Shown: positions 18,020 to 26,031 of the stretch, one piece after another
Numbering within the stretch: the stretch's first letter is position 1
Layout of the letters: the number at the start of each line of letters is the position of its first letter
Made by a program: the position numbers and the translations under genes
The notes under the pieces: model-generated
What the model was told of the DNA's origin: nothing
Database searches by the model: none
What the model saw: only the letters and a program-made list of their open reading frames with translations
NCBI RefSeq assembly: GCF_022701195.1
Contig: NZ_CP078089.1
Coordinates: 2,914,001 to 2,978,000, forward strand
DNA length: 64,000 nucleotides
Direction of reading: 5' to 3'
DNA from: Allobaculum mucilyticum
Lineage (GTDB): Bacteria > Bacillota_I > Bacilli_A > Erysipelotrichales > Erysipelotrichaceae

Positions 18020-19545
18020 GTATCCTGCCATTACAAATCAGTCAGCGCGTTCTGACTGGTTCTGATCTCAATCCGATCTTTTCCGGAGCGCAGAATATCG
18101 ACTCGATCAAAGTCACTTTTGATGCTGAGTGGAGCGGATTTGCCAAAACAGCAGTCTTTTCCAGAAATGGACTGGACTGCTATTTTTCTGATCTGGACAA
18201 TTCTGGCCAGACCCTTATTCCTACAGCTGTCCTGGAAGAGTCCGGAACGATTTTCATTGGCATCATGGGCGAGAAAGGAAGTCAGAGAATCACGTCCTCC
18301 CTGGTTCGATACCGTATTGGTGAGGGAGCCAGCGTAACGGATCTTCTTGATCCCGATACAGTTCATTCTTTGATGGATCTGGTGAACGAGGCTCTTGCGG
18401 ATACTGGTGGTATTACCGGAAAGCGGACAGGAACAACCTTCACACCTTCCGTTTCTTCTGCTGGCGTCATCTCATGGACCAATGATGGTGGACTGGATAA
18501 TCCAAGTCCGGTCAATATCAAAGGTGCACAAGGAGTCGGCGTACAGTCAGTCTCTGTTTATCTAGCCAGATCGACAAGCAGCACCTCCGCACCAACCAGC
18601 GGCTACTCGACAAGTGTCCCGACGCTTACGTCTGGCTACCGCTATCTTTGGGGCTATTTACGATTCACGCTGACCAATAACCAGACAACAGAAACAGCCA
18701 AAATGATCATGGGTGTTTACGGAAATACAGGAGCCCAAGGTCCCTCCGGCGTTTCACCAACCTTGAGTGCAACAAAGGCGGATAAAACAACAACCATTAC
18801 GATCACAGATGCTAACGGGACCAGAGAGCTCGCTCAAATCCTAGACGGAATCGATGGAACCGATGGAAGTGATGTCACCAGCAAAATCTCCAGCATTGTC
18901 CAGTACTATTGCCGCTCTTCGAGCAATTCAACAGCTCCTACTGCCACTTCCGGATGGAGTACAACCCTTCCAACCCTGAGCTCTTCTTATCCGACGATGT
19001 GGACGTATTTCAAAGTGAACTACGAGGACGGTTCAAGCGTAGACAGCCAACCCGTGCTGATTGGAAATTACAACGAACGGTTAAGCTCTGTGAGCGCCTA
19101 TTTCCTGTTAACCACGACTTCTGATACGCCCTCAAGCTCTGCTTCGGGATGGACAACATCGGTTCCAACCCTCACATCCGGCAGTCCTTATCTTTGGTGT
19201 CATTTGCGCTTTACGTTCTATGCCCATCGATCTTCTTCCACCCATGTTGTTTACTCGAATGTATTTCTGTTGCGGACTTACCAGGCATCAGGTTCGGCAT
19301 CCGGTCTGATCTTGAACTACACCGGATATCAAAGCACATTGGATACAACCCAAGGCGACGCAGCACTATCTGCTATCCAGATGGGGATCATGCCGGTGAT
19401 CTTCACCAACAACAACTACTACCAAGTCATCTTTGTCGAGCCGTATGAGGTCTGTGGCCAAAAATGCTTGAAGTTGTACTATCCATCCACATCGTGTTCG
19501 TCCACTTGCATTCTCAACTGTATTGAGTGGAGAACATCGGCCTAG
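18016..19545 (+). CDS. Baseplate / receptor-binding tail protein
   Basis: 509 residues. The N-terminal 110 residues form a domain common in Firmicutes phage baseplate proteins (IDSIKVTFDAEWSG, ESGTIFIGIMGEKG, RYRIGEGAS). A short collagen-like stretch (GNTGAQGPSG) follows. Three repeats of about 45 residues then share the pattern S-x-G-W/Y-S-T-x-(V/L)-P-T-L-(T/S)-S-x5-(L/M)-W, near residues 180, 305 and 370. The C-terminus is Cys-rich (CGQKCLKLYYPSTSCSSTC). It is probably a fibre contacting the host surface. Confidence 0.7.
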   Translation: MSILPLQISQRVLTGSDLNPIFSGAQNIDSIKVTFDAEWSGFAKTAVFSRNGLDCYFSDLDNSGQTLIPTAVLEESGTIFIGIMGEKGSQRITSSLVRYRIGEGASVTDLLDPDTVHSLMDLVNEALADTGGITGKRTGTTFTPSVSSAGVISWTNDGGLDNPSPVNIKGAQGVGVQSVSVYLARSTSSTSAPTSGYSTSVPTLTSGYRYLWGYLRFTLTNNQTTETAKMIMGVYGNTGAQGPSGVSPTLSATKADKTTTITITDANGTRELAQILDGIDGTDGSDVTSKISSIVQYYCRSSSNSTAPTATSGWSTTLPTLSSSYPTMWTYFKVNYEDGSSVDSQPVLIGNYNERLSSVSAYFLLTTTSDTPSSSASGWTTSVPTLTSGSPYLWCHLRFTFYAHRSSSTHVVYSNVFLLRTYQASGSASGLILNYTGYQSTLDTTQGDAALSAIQMGIMPVIFTNNNYYQVIFVEPYEVCGQKCLKLYYPSTSCSSTCILNCIEWRTSA

Positions 19546-19557
19546 GAGGTGATGAGA

Positions 19558-20280
19558 ATGGTCGATATCAAAATTGTTGCTTCCCGCCAGCGTCAGGAGA
19601 TGGTGGAAAACTTACGGGATGCGTTGGAGCTTACAGATCAGGATATTTTCTATGATGAAAGTGCCGAAACCGGAAACCCCTATCTTCCAGTCAAGCAAAC
19701 CTGGCTTCTTCCTCATGAAGAAGGAGTTACCCACCGAGTCGTGTTGAACGATGATGTCCAGGTATGTAATGGATTCAAACAGATCATTGAGCAAATGGCG
19801 CAGTCACATCCGGATTGTGCCTTTTCGCTTTTCACCATGGCCTTTGACGGAGATTGTTACAACGACTTCATCAGCGGACTGGAAAGTCCCTATATTTACC
19901 ATGACTGGTCGATGTGGGGATGTGCGATCCTGCTGCCAATCGGTATCGTCGAAGAATGCTTCAACTATATCGATACCGTGTTTGGAAACGATGCTCTGGA
20001 AAGCTTCGGGATTCTCAGCTTTCTCAGACACAAACAGATTCCAGTATTATCCACGATTCCGGTAACTATTCAGCATATCGGAGATGAATCACTATTTGAT
20101 CCGAATCTTCCAGTGCGTCGGACAACTCGCTTTGAAGAAAACCCAACAGCAGATTGGACATCCACGAAAGTCGAAGATCCTCCTGTGTTGGAATGGTTCA
20201 AGCCCAGGCAAACCGGAAAAGTTGAGAACCGGACTGACCGGATTCTGAATATCTTGAGAGGAGTGAATGTTGATGAATGA
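19558..20280 (+). CDS. Putative glycosyltransferase-like protein in the tail module
   Basis: About 240 residues from the ATG at 19558, which is best spaced from AGGAGG; ATG 19552 and GTG 19549 are alternatives. Features suggest a GT-A-like fold: a basic N-terminus (IVASRQRQEMVENL), a D-D motif in RVVLNDDVQVC, a WSMWGCAILLP segment and a late VTIQHIGDESLF. The family assignment is uncertain. If correct, it could modify virion or host glycans. It lies between two fibre genes. Confidence 0.45.
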   Translation: MVDIKIVASRQRQEMVENLRDALELTDQDIFYDESAETGNPYLPVKQTWLLPHEEGVTHRVVLNDDVQVCNGFKQIIEQMAQSHPDCAFSLFTMAFDGDCYNDFISGLESPYIYHDWSMWGCAILLPIGIVEECFNYIDTVFGNDALESFGILSFLRHKQIPVLSTIPVTIQHIGDESLFDPNLPVRRTTRFEENPTADWTSTKVEDPPVLEWFKPRQTGKVENRTDRILNILRGVNVDE

Positions 20281-20698
20281 AGACGATAAACTGATCCGCT
20301 TTTTGCGAAAATTGATTCTCATTCTGACCAAAGAGGTCGTAAACGCTGGTGGTGATCCAACAGAGTTTGATCTTGGCTTTCCTGTGTACAAGCAGAACGC
20401 CTCTTACAAGGCTGGTGAGATCTTCCGGGATCGGGAATCTGACCAGCCTTTTGAATGCCTTGTCGACTACGACGGAAGCGTTCATCCCGACTGGAATCAA
20501 TCCGTAGCGACGATCTGGAAGCCGCATCACGGAAAAGACAAAGAGCACGCTTATCCCTGGTCTACGCCTAGCGGAGCTCATGATCTGTACAAATCTGGAG
20601 AGTTTATGACTTTCACGGATGGATCTATCTATAAGGCACTTGAAGATACAGCGTTCAGTCCAACGGATCTTCCAACCGCTTGGGAAAAACAAGTATGA
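20267..20698 (+). CDS. Carbohydrate-binding-like tail protein
   Basis: 143 residues; ATG 20267 and ATG 20273 both follow GAGGAG. The C-terminal half resembles CBM5/12-type modules, with repeated aromatic-proline patterns (AYPWSTPSGAHDLYKSGEF, YKALEDTAFSPTDLPTAWE). The N-terminal 35 residues are a helix. It probably adds sugar-binding ability to the tail tip. It overlaps the previous gene. Confidence 0.5.
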   Translation: MLMNEDDKLIRFLRKLILILTKEVVNAGGDPTEFDLGFPVYKQNASYKAGEIFRDRESDQPFECLVDYDGSVHPDWNQSVATIWKPHHGKDKEHAYPWSTPSGAHDLYKSGEFMTFTDGSIYKALEDTAFSPTDLPTAWEKQV

Positions 20699-20712
20699 AA
20701 GGAGATGATTCA

Positions 20713-20916
20713 ATGAGCAACAAAACGAAAATCTGGATCAAAGCAGCAGCCGTCCGCGCGATTAAAACTGTAGCGCAGACGGCTGTTGGTGTTATTGGAG
20801 CTTCGGCTCTGATTACCGAGGTCGACTTTCTTGTCGTCCTCTCTGCCTCCGCACTGGCCGGCCTGGTCAGTCTTCTGACCTCTGTAGCCGGTCTTCCGGA
20901 GGTGGAGAATGCCTGA
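20713..20916 (+). CDS. Holin
   Basis: 67 residues from the ATG at 20713 with AAAGGAG. Two membrane segments lie at about 14-34 and 36-58, with a basic N-terminus (SNKTKIWIK). Location directly before a second membrane protein and the amidase is that of a small class II holin, which forms the lesion that lets the lysin reach the wall. Confidence 0.78.
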   Translation: MSNKTKIWIKAAAVRAIKTVAQTAVGVIGASALITEVDFLVVLSASALAGLVSLLTSVAGLPEVENA

Positions 20917-21268
20917 ACTGGAAACAAGCATCATTTGGCTTGGGGCCATTGCGGGAGCGTTGTCTTCGATTGCAGCGCTCCTGTCTTTGGCTTTTAAGCC
21001 ATTCCTGAAGCTCAAAGAGCGTGTGAGAGTCCTGGAAGATGAGATTCGAACTCTCAAAGATGAGCTGGCTGAGCACCAGGACAAGCTCAACAAAGACCAT
21101 CACAGCTTTCTGCTGCAGCAGGATGTAAACCGGCTACTGTTGGAGTCCACATCCAACCTACTCAAGCACAACGTGGATGGAAACAATACGAAACAGATGA
21201 TGGACTGCGCCAGACGAATCGACGATCTCGTATTCGCGCGTGGCAGCAGCATTAAGGAGGAACTATGA
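20909..21268 (+). CDS. Membrane-anchored coiled-coil lysis protein
   Basis: 119 residues. One N-terminal membrane segment (SIIWLGAIAGALSSIAALLSLAF) precedes a long coiled coil (LKERVRVLEDEIRTLKDELAEHQ). The layout is like XhlA-type lysis accessory proteins. It overlaps the holin by 8 nt and the amidase by 4 nt, so the three lysis genes are co-translated. Confidence 0.6.
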   Translation: MPELETSIIWLGAIAGALSSIAALLSLAFKPFLKLKERVRVLEDEIRTLKDELAEHQDKLNKDHHSFLLQQDVNRLLLESTSNLLKHNVDGNNTKQMMDCARRIDDLVFARGSSIKEEL

Positions 21269-22188
21269 CCTATTCGACACTGATCAATGGATCGACACCG
21301 ATCTACAATAAATGCAATCCAAGAACCGCGAAGATTACCAGGATCACTCCCCATCACATGGCGGGAAACATGGGCGCCCAAGCCTGTGCCAAATACCATC
21401 GCGATTGTGATCGACAGGCATCAGCAAACTACTATATTGGAACCGACGGTACCATCTGGGGCGGCGTTCCGGAAGAGTTCAGAGCCTGGACGTCCAGTTC
21501 CTGGGACAATGATAATCAGGCCATCACCTGGCCAATCTCTGATGCTGCGTTCAACTCTCTGGTAAGTCTCTGCAAAGATATCTGTCAGCGCTATGGCATT
21601 CAGCTTTCCTGGACTGGAAACACATCTGGAACGCTCACCTGCCATGATATGTTTGCGGCTACCAACTGCCCAGGTCCATATCTGAAGTCGAAGTTCCCGG
21701 AACTGGTGAGACTGGTGAACAGCAGTACTGTAGGCATCGAACCAACCAAAAAATCCGTTGATGTCATCGCAAAGGAAGTCATCAACGGAAAATGGGGCAA
21801 CGGAGATGATCGGAAGAACCGGCTGACCGGTGCCGGATACGACTACAATGCCATTCAAGCAAAGGTCAACGAGCTGCTGGGGCAGAAAGCGAAACCTGCT
21901 GCTCCGGCAAAGAAGTCCAACGATGTGATTGCCCAGGAAGCTATTAACGGTAAGTGGGGTAATGGAAACGACCGGATCAACCGTTTGAAAGCTGCCGGTT
22001 ATGATCCGGCTGCTATTCAGGCTCTTGTTAATCAGAAACTGGGAGCAGGAAAAAAGAGCATTGATACGATCGCCCGAGAGGTCATTGCGGGAAAATGGGG
22101 TAATGGTCAGGACAGAGTAAACCGACTGAAGAAAGCCGGGTATGATCCGGCAAGCGTGCAGAAGCGAGTAAACGAAATTCTGAAATAG
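21265..22188 (+). CDS. Endolysin: N-acetylmuramoyl-L-alanine amidase with three Cpl-7 repeats
   Basis: 307 residues. Residues 1-150 are a zinc amidase of the amidase_2/PGRP type, with zinc-ligand-like TPHHMAG and a second His in TCHDMFAATNCPGP. Three Cpl-7 (CW_7) wall-binding repeats start near residues 169, 217 and 266, each ending in the INGKWGNG-x-DR-x-NRL-x-x-AGYD pattern. The enzyme cuts peptidoglycan at the end of the lytic cycle. The last 32 bp of the gene reappear at 23990-24021 beyond the cargo pair. Confidence 0.93.
   Translation: MTYSTLINGSTPIYNKCNPRTAKITRITPHHMAGNMGAQACAKYHRDCDRQASANYYIGTDGTIWGGVPEEFRAWTSSSWDNDNQAITWPISDAAFNSLVSLCKDICQRYGIQLSWTGNTSGTLTCHDMFAATNCPGPYLKSKFPELVRLVNSSTVGIEPTKKSVDVIAKEVINGKWGNGDDRKNRLTGAGYDYNAIQAKVNELLGQKAKPAAPAKKSNDVIAQEAINGKWGNGNDRINRLKAAGYDPAAIQALVNQKLGAGKKSIDTIAREVIAGKWGNGQDRVNRLKKAGYDPASVQKRVNEILK
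22156..22187. repeat. Direct repeat, copy 1 (3' end of endolysin gene; pairs with 23990-24021)
   Basis: 30 of 32 bases match 23990-24021. The second copy is an orphan fragment of a lysin gene end, so the two bracket the reverse-strand cargo. Confidence 0.85.
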
Positions 22189-22302
22189 CGACAAGTCAGA
22201 ATTTGATTAATTCAAAAAGCTAACAGAACCTATATGGAAATAGAGAACTGCTAGCTTGAAATCGCTTTCAATATTAACAATTAATATTGTTTAACATCCA
22301 TT

Positions 22303-22668
22303 TTAATCAGTGAGATCATCTATAGCGTCCATGTCATAAATATTAATCAAAACAGTCATATCATGACTGCACGTGATTCGCACTAAGTCCCCAATTTTTG
22401 GAGTATAGCTCGTTGATTTAAAATCTTTCAGTTCAAAACAATAGCAATTTGTTGAAAGTGGAAGATCAACATTTGATTCATCTGGAATAACAGTTATACA
22501 GAAATCCTTCTCTCCTGCTGATATTACATTTCCTGTAAGATAGTAGGAAGTTGTTCTCCCTTGATCAGCTATATACTGCAGACCGAGCACTGTCAGAATG
22601 CATAACCCCATGACGGCTAATAACTGAAAAAGTAAACTTCTATCATTACCAGATAATTGTCGTCGCAT
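22303..22668 (-). CDS. Small membrane protein of the cargo pair
   Basis: 121 residues from the ATG at 22668. One membrane segment (SLLFQLLAVMGLCILTVLGL) precedes a soluble beta-rich domain (YYLTGNVISAGEKDFCITVIPDE). Its start overlaps the 3' end of the protease-like gene by 23 nt, so translation is likely coupled. The family is unknown to me. It could be an inhibitor or membrane partner of the protease; that is inferred only from the coupling. Confidence 0.65.
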   Translation of the reverse strand: MRRQLSGNDRSLLFQLLAVMGLCILTVLGLQYIADQGRTTSYYLTGNVISAGEKDFCITVIPDESNVDLPLSTNCYCFELKDFKSTSYTPKIGDLVRITCSHDMTVLINIYDMDAIDDLTD

Positions 22669-23665
22669 AGTTTGAGTTAACCTCAATTCCTCTGTTCCCC
22701 CAACCATCATTAACTATGGTATAAAATCCAGTTGAATTAGAACGATATCCATAACCAGTGACAAAATGGTTGGAATAGGTTGGGTGGTTAAACAGATTTA
22801 GAATATAGGGAGTTCCATAAGAATCGACACGACCAATAACATATTCGTTAGTATATCCGTCCAATCCACCGGAGTGGTTTACCCCTTGAGATCCTAAATA
22901 GTTCATCATTTCAGTATATACGGTTCCAGAATAAGCACCAGTATAACTTGAGTTTTTCATTTTGTTCCAAAGATGATTAATGAGAGAAACCCCATCACTA
23001 CTTTCTAAACTACTTGGGACGTACCGGCCATTCCTATAAATGTCATACCACCGCACCATCATCGCTGCAGCCACCGCTCCGCATCTGCCATCAGGATTAT
23101 AACTATAGCTTGGAACGGTACCAGAAATTGTGTTATAAGCATTCGTGATACGTTTAATAGACTCATCAGATAGGATAGATTGTTTAGACTCTAATTCTCT
23201 CTTCTCAATAGATTTAACCCTCATAATGAAGTTATCTGTATCGTTGAAAATCTCGTTTGATTTAACATCAATAAAACCATCTTCGGTGACTTCAAACAAG
23301 GATAGCGGACCAGAATAGATATAATCATTATTCGAGAATGAGTACTCATTTTCTTTTAACAGGCTAAATTCACAGACCAAGTCCTCTGTCAGATCATAGA
23401 TTAAATATCCCCCTTGAGCAAAAGGCATATAATAGTATCTTGGATTCTGATTAGAATCATTAAGCGGCACAGCTTTTGAAAAAAGCAAATCCACTTCAAG
23501 CGAGGCTCTAAACTGTTGAAGCGTATTAGATTCCTCGAGAAAAGCATTGGCTGGAATGGGAGCATCAAACGCTAATCCCTTTACAGCGATTACAGGTATA
23601 GAAGATACGAAAATCGAGAGTGAAATAGCGATATTCGCTAGTAACTTCGTAATTTTTGATCTCAT
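22646..23665 (-). CDS. Secreted C39/papain-like cysteine peptidase
   Basis: 339 residues from the ATG at 23665, chosen for its GGAAAGG ribosome-binding site and because it opens a signal peptide (MRSKITKLLANIAISLSIFV). Residues 35-180 form a pro-region. The catalytic domain has Cys195 in GRCGAVAAAMMVRWYD, His300 in NHFVTGYGY, and an Asn/Asp in IVNDGWGN, the order seen in C39-like and related cysteine peptidases. It is AT-rich and runs against the phage genes. It is probably lysogenic-conversion cargo acting outside the cell. Confidence 0.72.
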   Translation of the reverse strand: MRSKITKLLANIAISLSIFVSSIPVIAVKGLAFDAPIPANAFLEESNTLQQFRASLEVDLLFSKAVPLNDSNQNPRYYYMPFAQGGYLIYDLTEDLVCEFSLLKENEYSFSNNDYIYSGPLSLFEVTEDGFIDVKSNEIFNDTDNFIMRVKSIEKRELESKQSILSDESIKRITNAYNTISGTVPSYSYNPDGRCGAVAAAMMVRWYDIYRNGRYVPSSLESSDGVSLINHLWNKMKNSSYTGAYSGTVYTEMMNYLGSQGVNHSGGLDGYTNEYVIGRVDSYGTPYILNLFNHPTYSNHFVTGYGYRSNSTGFYTIVNDGWGNRGIEVNSNYATTIIW

Positions 23666-24028
23666 AAATGCTTTCCTTTCCGAAAATCCGGCTTTGTTTT
23701 CTTCCTTACGCTCAGCAGCCAATCTCTCTGTCTCGATTCTTGTTAGTAAACAGCAGTGAAAAATTAGAGCGTAAGGCGCGATATCAGTAATCTCAGGTAC
23801 CTCATTGTTAGCGCCTCCAATAGTGGGTTAAGCATTCCCTTCCTTACTAGAAGGATAATATAGACATTTGGTCGAGGTCAATGGTATTTAATTGAATTTT
23901 GTATATCTTGTAAACTTTTACCCGAGTTATGAGATTGTATCCAGGTCTGAGTCAATCGACTAAAGAATACGAGATATGATTCTGCTGCAGTGCAGAATCG
24001 TGTAAACGAAATTCTGAAATAAATCTTT
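23666..24028. other. Intergenic region with probable promoter for the cargo pair
   Basis: No gene. On the minus strand TTGACC (23881-23876) and TATTAT (23860-23855) are 15 bases apart, a weak promoter-like pair leading to a leader of almost 200 nt before the peptidase. The right end holds the orphan lysin fragment at 23990-24021. Confidence 0.35.
23990..24021. repeat. Direct repeat, copy 2 (orphan lysin gene end)
   Basis: Matches the last codons of the endolysin (CGA/TGTAAACGAAATTCTG and stop). It is directly followed by the lysis-operon terminator, so it probably marks the original 3' end. Confidence 0.85.
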
Positions 24029-24070
24029 GTGGTCATGAACCGATTTTTGGTTTATGGCCACTTTTTTTAT
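24029..24070 (+). terminator. Lysis-module terminator of prophage 1
   Basis: A 13-bp stem with G-T pairs (GTGGTCATGAACC against GGTTTATGGCCAC), a 7-nt loop and a T run. Confidence 0.8.
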
Positions 24071-24126
24071 TTTTTCTGTCACAAATCTACCTTCCTCACG
24101 GCTACCCAGTGAAGGAGGTAATCACC

Positions 24127-24396
24127 ATGGATGAATTCCAAAAAGAACTTCTCAATGTTCTGAACAGAATTGCCGACGCTCTTCACGCATCAAAGCCTGC
24201 TTCGGTCACTCCTACTGCACCCGAGCAGCCAAAGCTCTCGCTTGAAGAAGTCAGAGCAATTCTCGCTGAAAAATCCAGAGCCGGTTTTACAGCAAAGATT
24301 CAGCTGCTGCTTGAAAAGTATGGTGCAAGCAAACTTTCCAAGATTGATGCTGGACACTATCAGGCTCTTGTCAAAGATGTGGAGGAGCTGAAATGA
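24127..24396 (+). CDS. Small conserved protein preceding DUF2800
   Basis: 89 residues. The ATG at 24127 is used because AAGGAGGT lies just before it. An N-terminal helix (DEFQKELLNVLNRIADALH) is followed by a Pro-rich linker and a helical domain (KLSLEEVRAILAEKSRAGFT, QLLLEKYGASKLSKID). This small gene regularly precedes DUF2800 in Firmicutes prophages. Its function is unknown. It overlaps the next start (ATGA). Confidence 0.75.
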   Translation: MDEFQKELLNVLNRIADALHASKPASVTPTAPEQPKLSLEEVRAILAEKSRAGFTAKIQLLLEKYGASKLSKIDAGHYQALVKDVEELK

Positions 24397-25484
24397 GTCA
24401 TAGCATACTTTCTCCATCTTCATCGCTTCGTTGGCTTCATTGTACGCCATCCGCAAGATTGGAAGAACCTTATCCGGATACTTCCGGTCTTACAGCCAAA
24501 GAAGGAACGGCTGCTCACGCCCTGTGTGAGCACAAATTGAAGGCTGCTCTTGGTATGAAGTCTGATCGACCAGAATCCGACTTCCAGGATGAAGCGATGG
24601 AGCGCCATTCAGACGAGTACGTTTCCTGGATTCTGGAAACCATCAAGGATGAGATCAAACCGGTCATCATGATCGAACAGAAACTCGACCTGTCCGCTTA
24701 CGTCCCAGAAGGCTTTGGAACGGCTGACTGCATTATTGCCAGTGATAACAAACTGCATGTGATCGACTTCAAGTACGGATTGGGTGTGTTGGTCAATGCA
24801 GAAAACAACACCCAGATGATGCTTTATGCACTTGGAGCTCTTGAACTATTCGATGCCATCTTTGATATCGAAACAATCGAGATGACGATTTTCCAACCAC
24901 GGAAAGAAAACATCAGTTCCTGGTCTATCACACCCGACGAATTGAAAACTTGGGCTGAAGAGATTCTTAAACCGAACGCACAGCTTGCCTTCAACGGCAA
25001 AGGCGAACTTTGTAACGGTTCCTGGTGTCAGTTTTGCAAAGCTGCAGCCAAATGCAGAAAGCGTGCTGAAGCAGCTCTCGAACTGGCCAGGGATGAATTC
25101 AAAGATCCGATAAGCCTTTCCGATGAAGAAATCGAGCAGATTCTTCCCAAGCTGGATGATCTGATCAAATGGGCGGAAGAGATTAAAGAATATGCCCAAC
25201 AGAAAGCCCTGAATGGCAAAAAGTGGAGCGGCTTCAAGCTCGTCGCTGGCCGTTCCAATCGTAAGTACGTGAGTGAAGCCAAAGTCATCGCTGCTTGTCA
25301 GGCAGCAGGCTTCACAGACATTTACAAGAAAAGTCTGAGAACCATCACAGATATGGAGAAAGTCATGACCAAGCCCGTCTTCCAGGAGATTCTTGGAAAC
25401 TTGGTCATCAAACCAGTCGGAAAACCAGCCTTGGTTCCTGTCTCAGACAAACGAAAAGAAATCGAATTCACGGAGGAAAAATAA
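24393..25484 (+). CDS. DUF2800 protein, PD-(D/E)XK (Cas4/AddB-like) nuclease
   Basis: 363 residues. Nuclease core elements are EGTAAHALCEH (N-terminal His helix), GTADCII (Asp) and LHVIDFKYG (D-x-K), the PD-(D/E)XK arrangement. A Cys set in CNGSWCQFCKAAAKC suggests an Fe-S cluster as in Cas4 and AddB. It probably processes DNA ends during phage replication or recombination. It is first in a tight block with DUF2815 and the polymerase. The second copy in the window has a one-base deletion near its 3' end. Confidence 0.82.
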   Translation: MSHSILSPSSSLRWLHCTPSARLEEPYPDTSGLTAKEGTAAHALCEHKLKAALGMKSDRPESDFQDEAMERHSDEYVSWILETIKDEIKPVIMIEQKLDLSAYVPEGFGTADCIIASDNKLHVIDFKYGLGVLVNAENNTQMMLYALGALELFDAIFDIETIEMTIFQPRKENISSWSITPDELKTWAEEILKPNAQLAFNGKGELCNGSWCQFCKAAAKCRKRAEAALELARDEFKDPISLSDEEIEQILPKLDDLIKWAEEIKEYAQQKALNGKKWSGFKLVAGRSNRKYVSEAKVIAACQAAGFTDIYKKSLRTITDMEKVMTKPVFQEILGNLVIKPVGKPALVPVSDKRKEIEFTEEK

Positions 25485-25485
25485 T

Positions 25486-26031
25486 ATGAATACAAACACG
25501 AAAGTCGTAACCGGCAAGGAAACCCGCCTGTCCTACTTCAACGGATGGAAACCTGTCTCCATCAATGGAGGTGACGAAAAATACTCTACCCAGATCCTGA
25601 TCCCCAAGGATGACCTGGATACACTGGCTGCAATCGAAAAAGCCGTGGATGGTGCTATCGAGAACGGTCTGGCCAAATTCGGTGGTAAGAAACCGAATAA
25701 ACAAGCTATCAAGCTCCCTCTGCGTGATGGTGATATCGAACGAGACGACGACGTTTATAAAGGCCACTACTTCCTGAACGCTTCCAGTACGGAAGCTCCA
25801 CAGATCGTTGACCGTCGTGTTCAGCCGATCCTTGACCAGAGCGAAGTCTACTCCGGCTGCTATGCCAGGGTTTCTCTGAACTTCTACGCTTTCAACTCCA
25901 ACGGCAATAAAGGTGTCGCCTGTGGTCTCGGCAACATTCAGAAGATCAAGGATGGTCCGCGTCTGGGCGGCAGAACAACTGCAAACGACGACTTCGTCAG
26001 TGAGGATGCCGACGATGACTTCCTCTCGTAG
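25486..26031 (+). CDS. DUF2815 protein, probable ssDNA-binding protein
   Basis: 181 residues from the ATG at 25486 (CGGAGGAAAA before it). Conserved family features are RLSYFNGWKP, YSTQILIPKDD, YFLNAS, and the late SGCYARVSLNFYAFN-x-NGNKG. The C-terminus is acidic (SEDADDDFLS), as in single-stranded DNA-binding proteins of the T7 gp2.5 type, and this role is inferred from that tail and the partners. Its last codons overlap the polymerase start by 17 nt. Confidence 0.8.
   Translation: MNTNTKVVTGKETRLSYFNGWKPVSINGGDEKYSTQILIPKDDLDTLAAIEKAVDGAIENGLAKFGGKKPNKQAIKLPLRDGDIERDDDVYKGHYFLNASSTEAPQIVDRRVQPILDQSEVYSGCYARVSLNFYAFNSNGNKGVACGLGNIQKIKDGPRLGGRTTANDDFVSEDADDDFLS

Noticed and set aside
21760-22180. 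Regularly spaced repeats resembling a CRISPR array
   Set aside because: They encode in-frame Cpl-7 wall-binding repeats of the endolysin and are not near-identical at DNA level.
24109-24126. GTG at 24109 as start of the small conserved protein
   Set aside because: The GTG lies inside the Shine-Dalgarno region for the better-placed ATG at 24127; the same holds in prophage 2.
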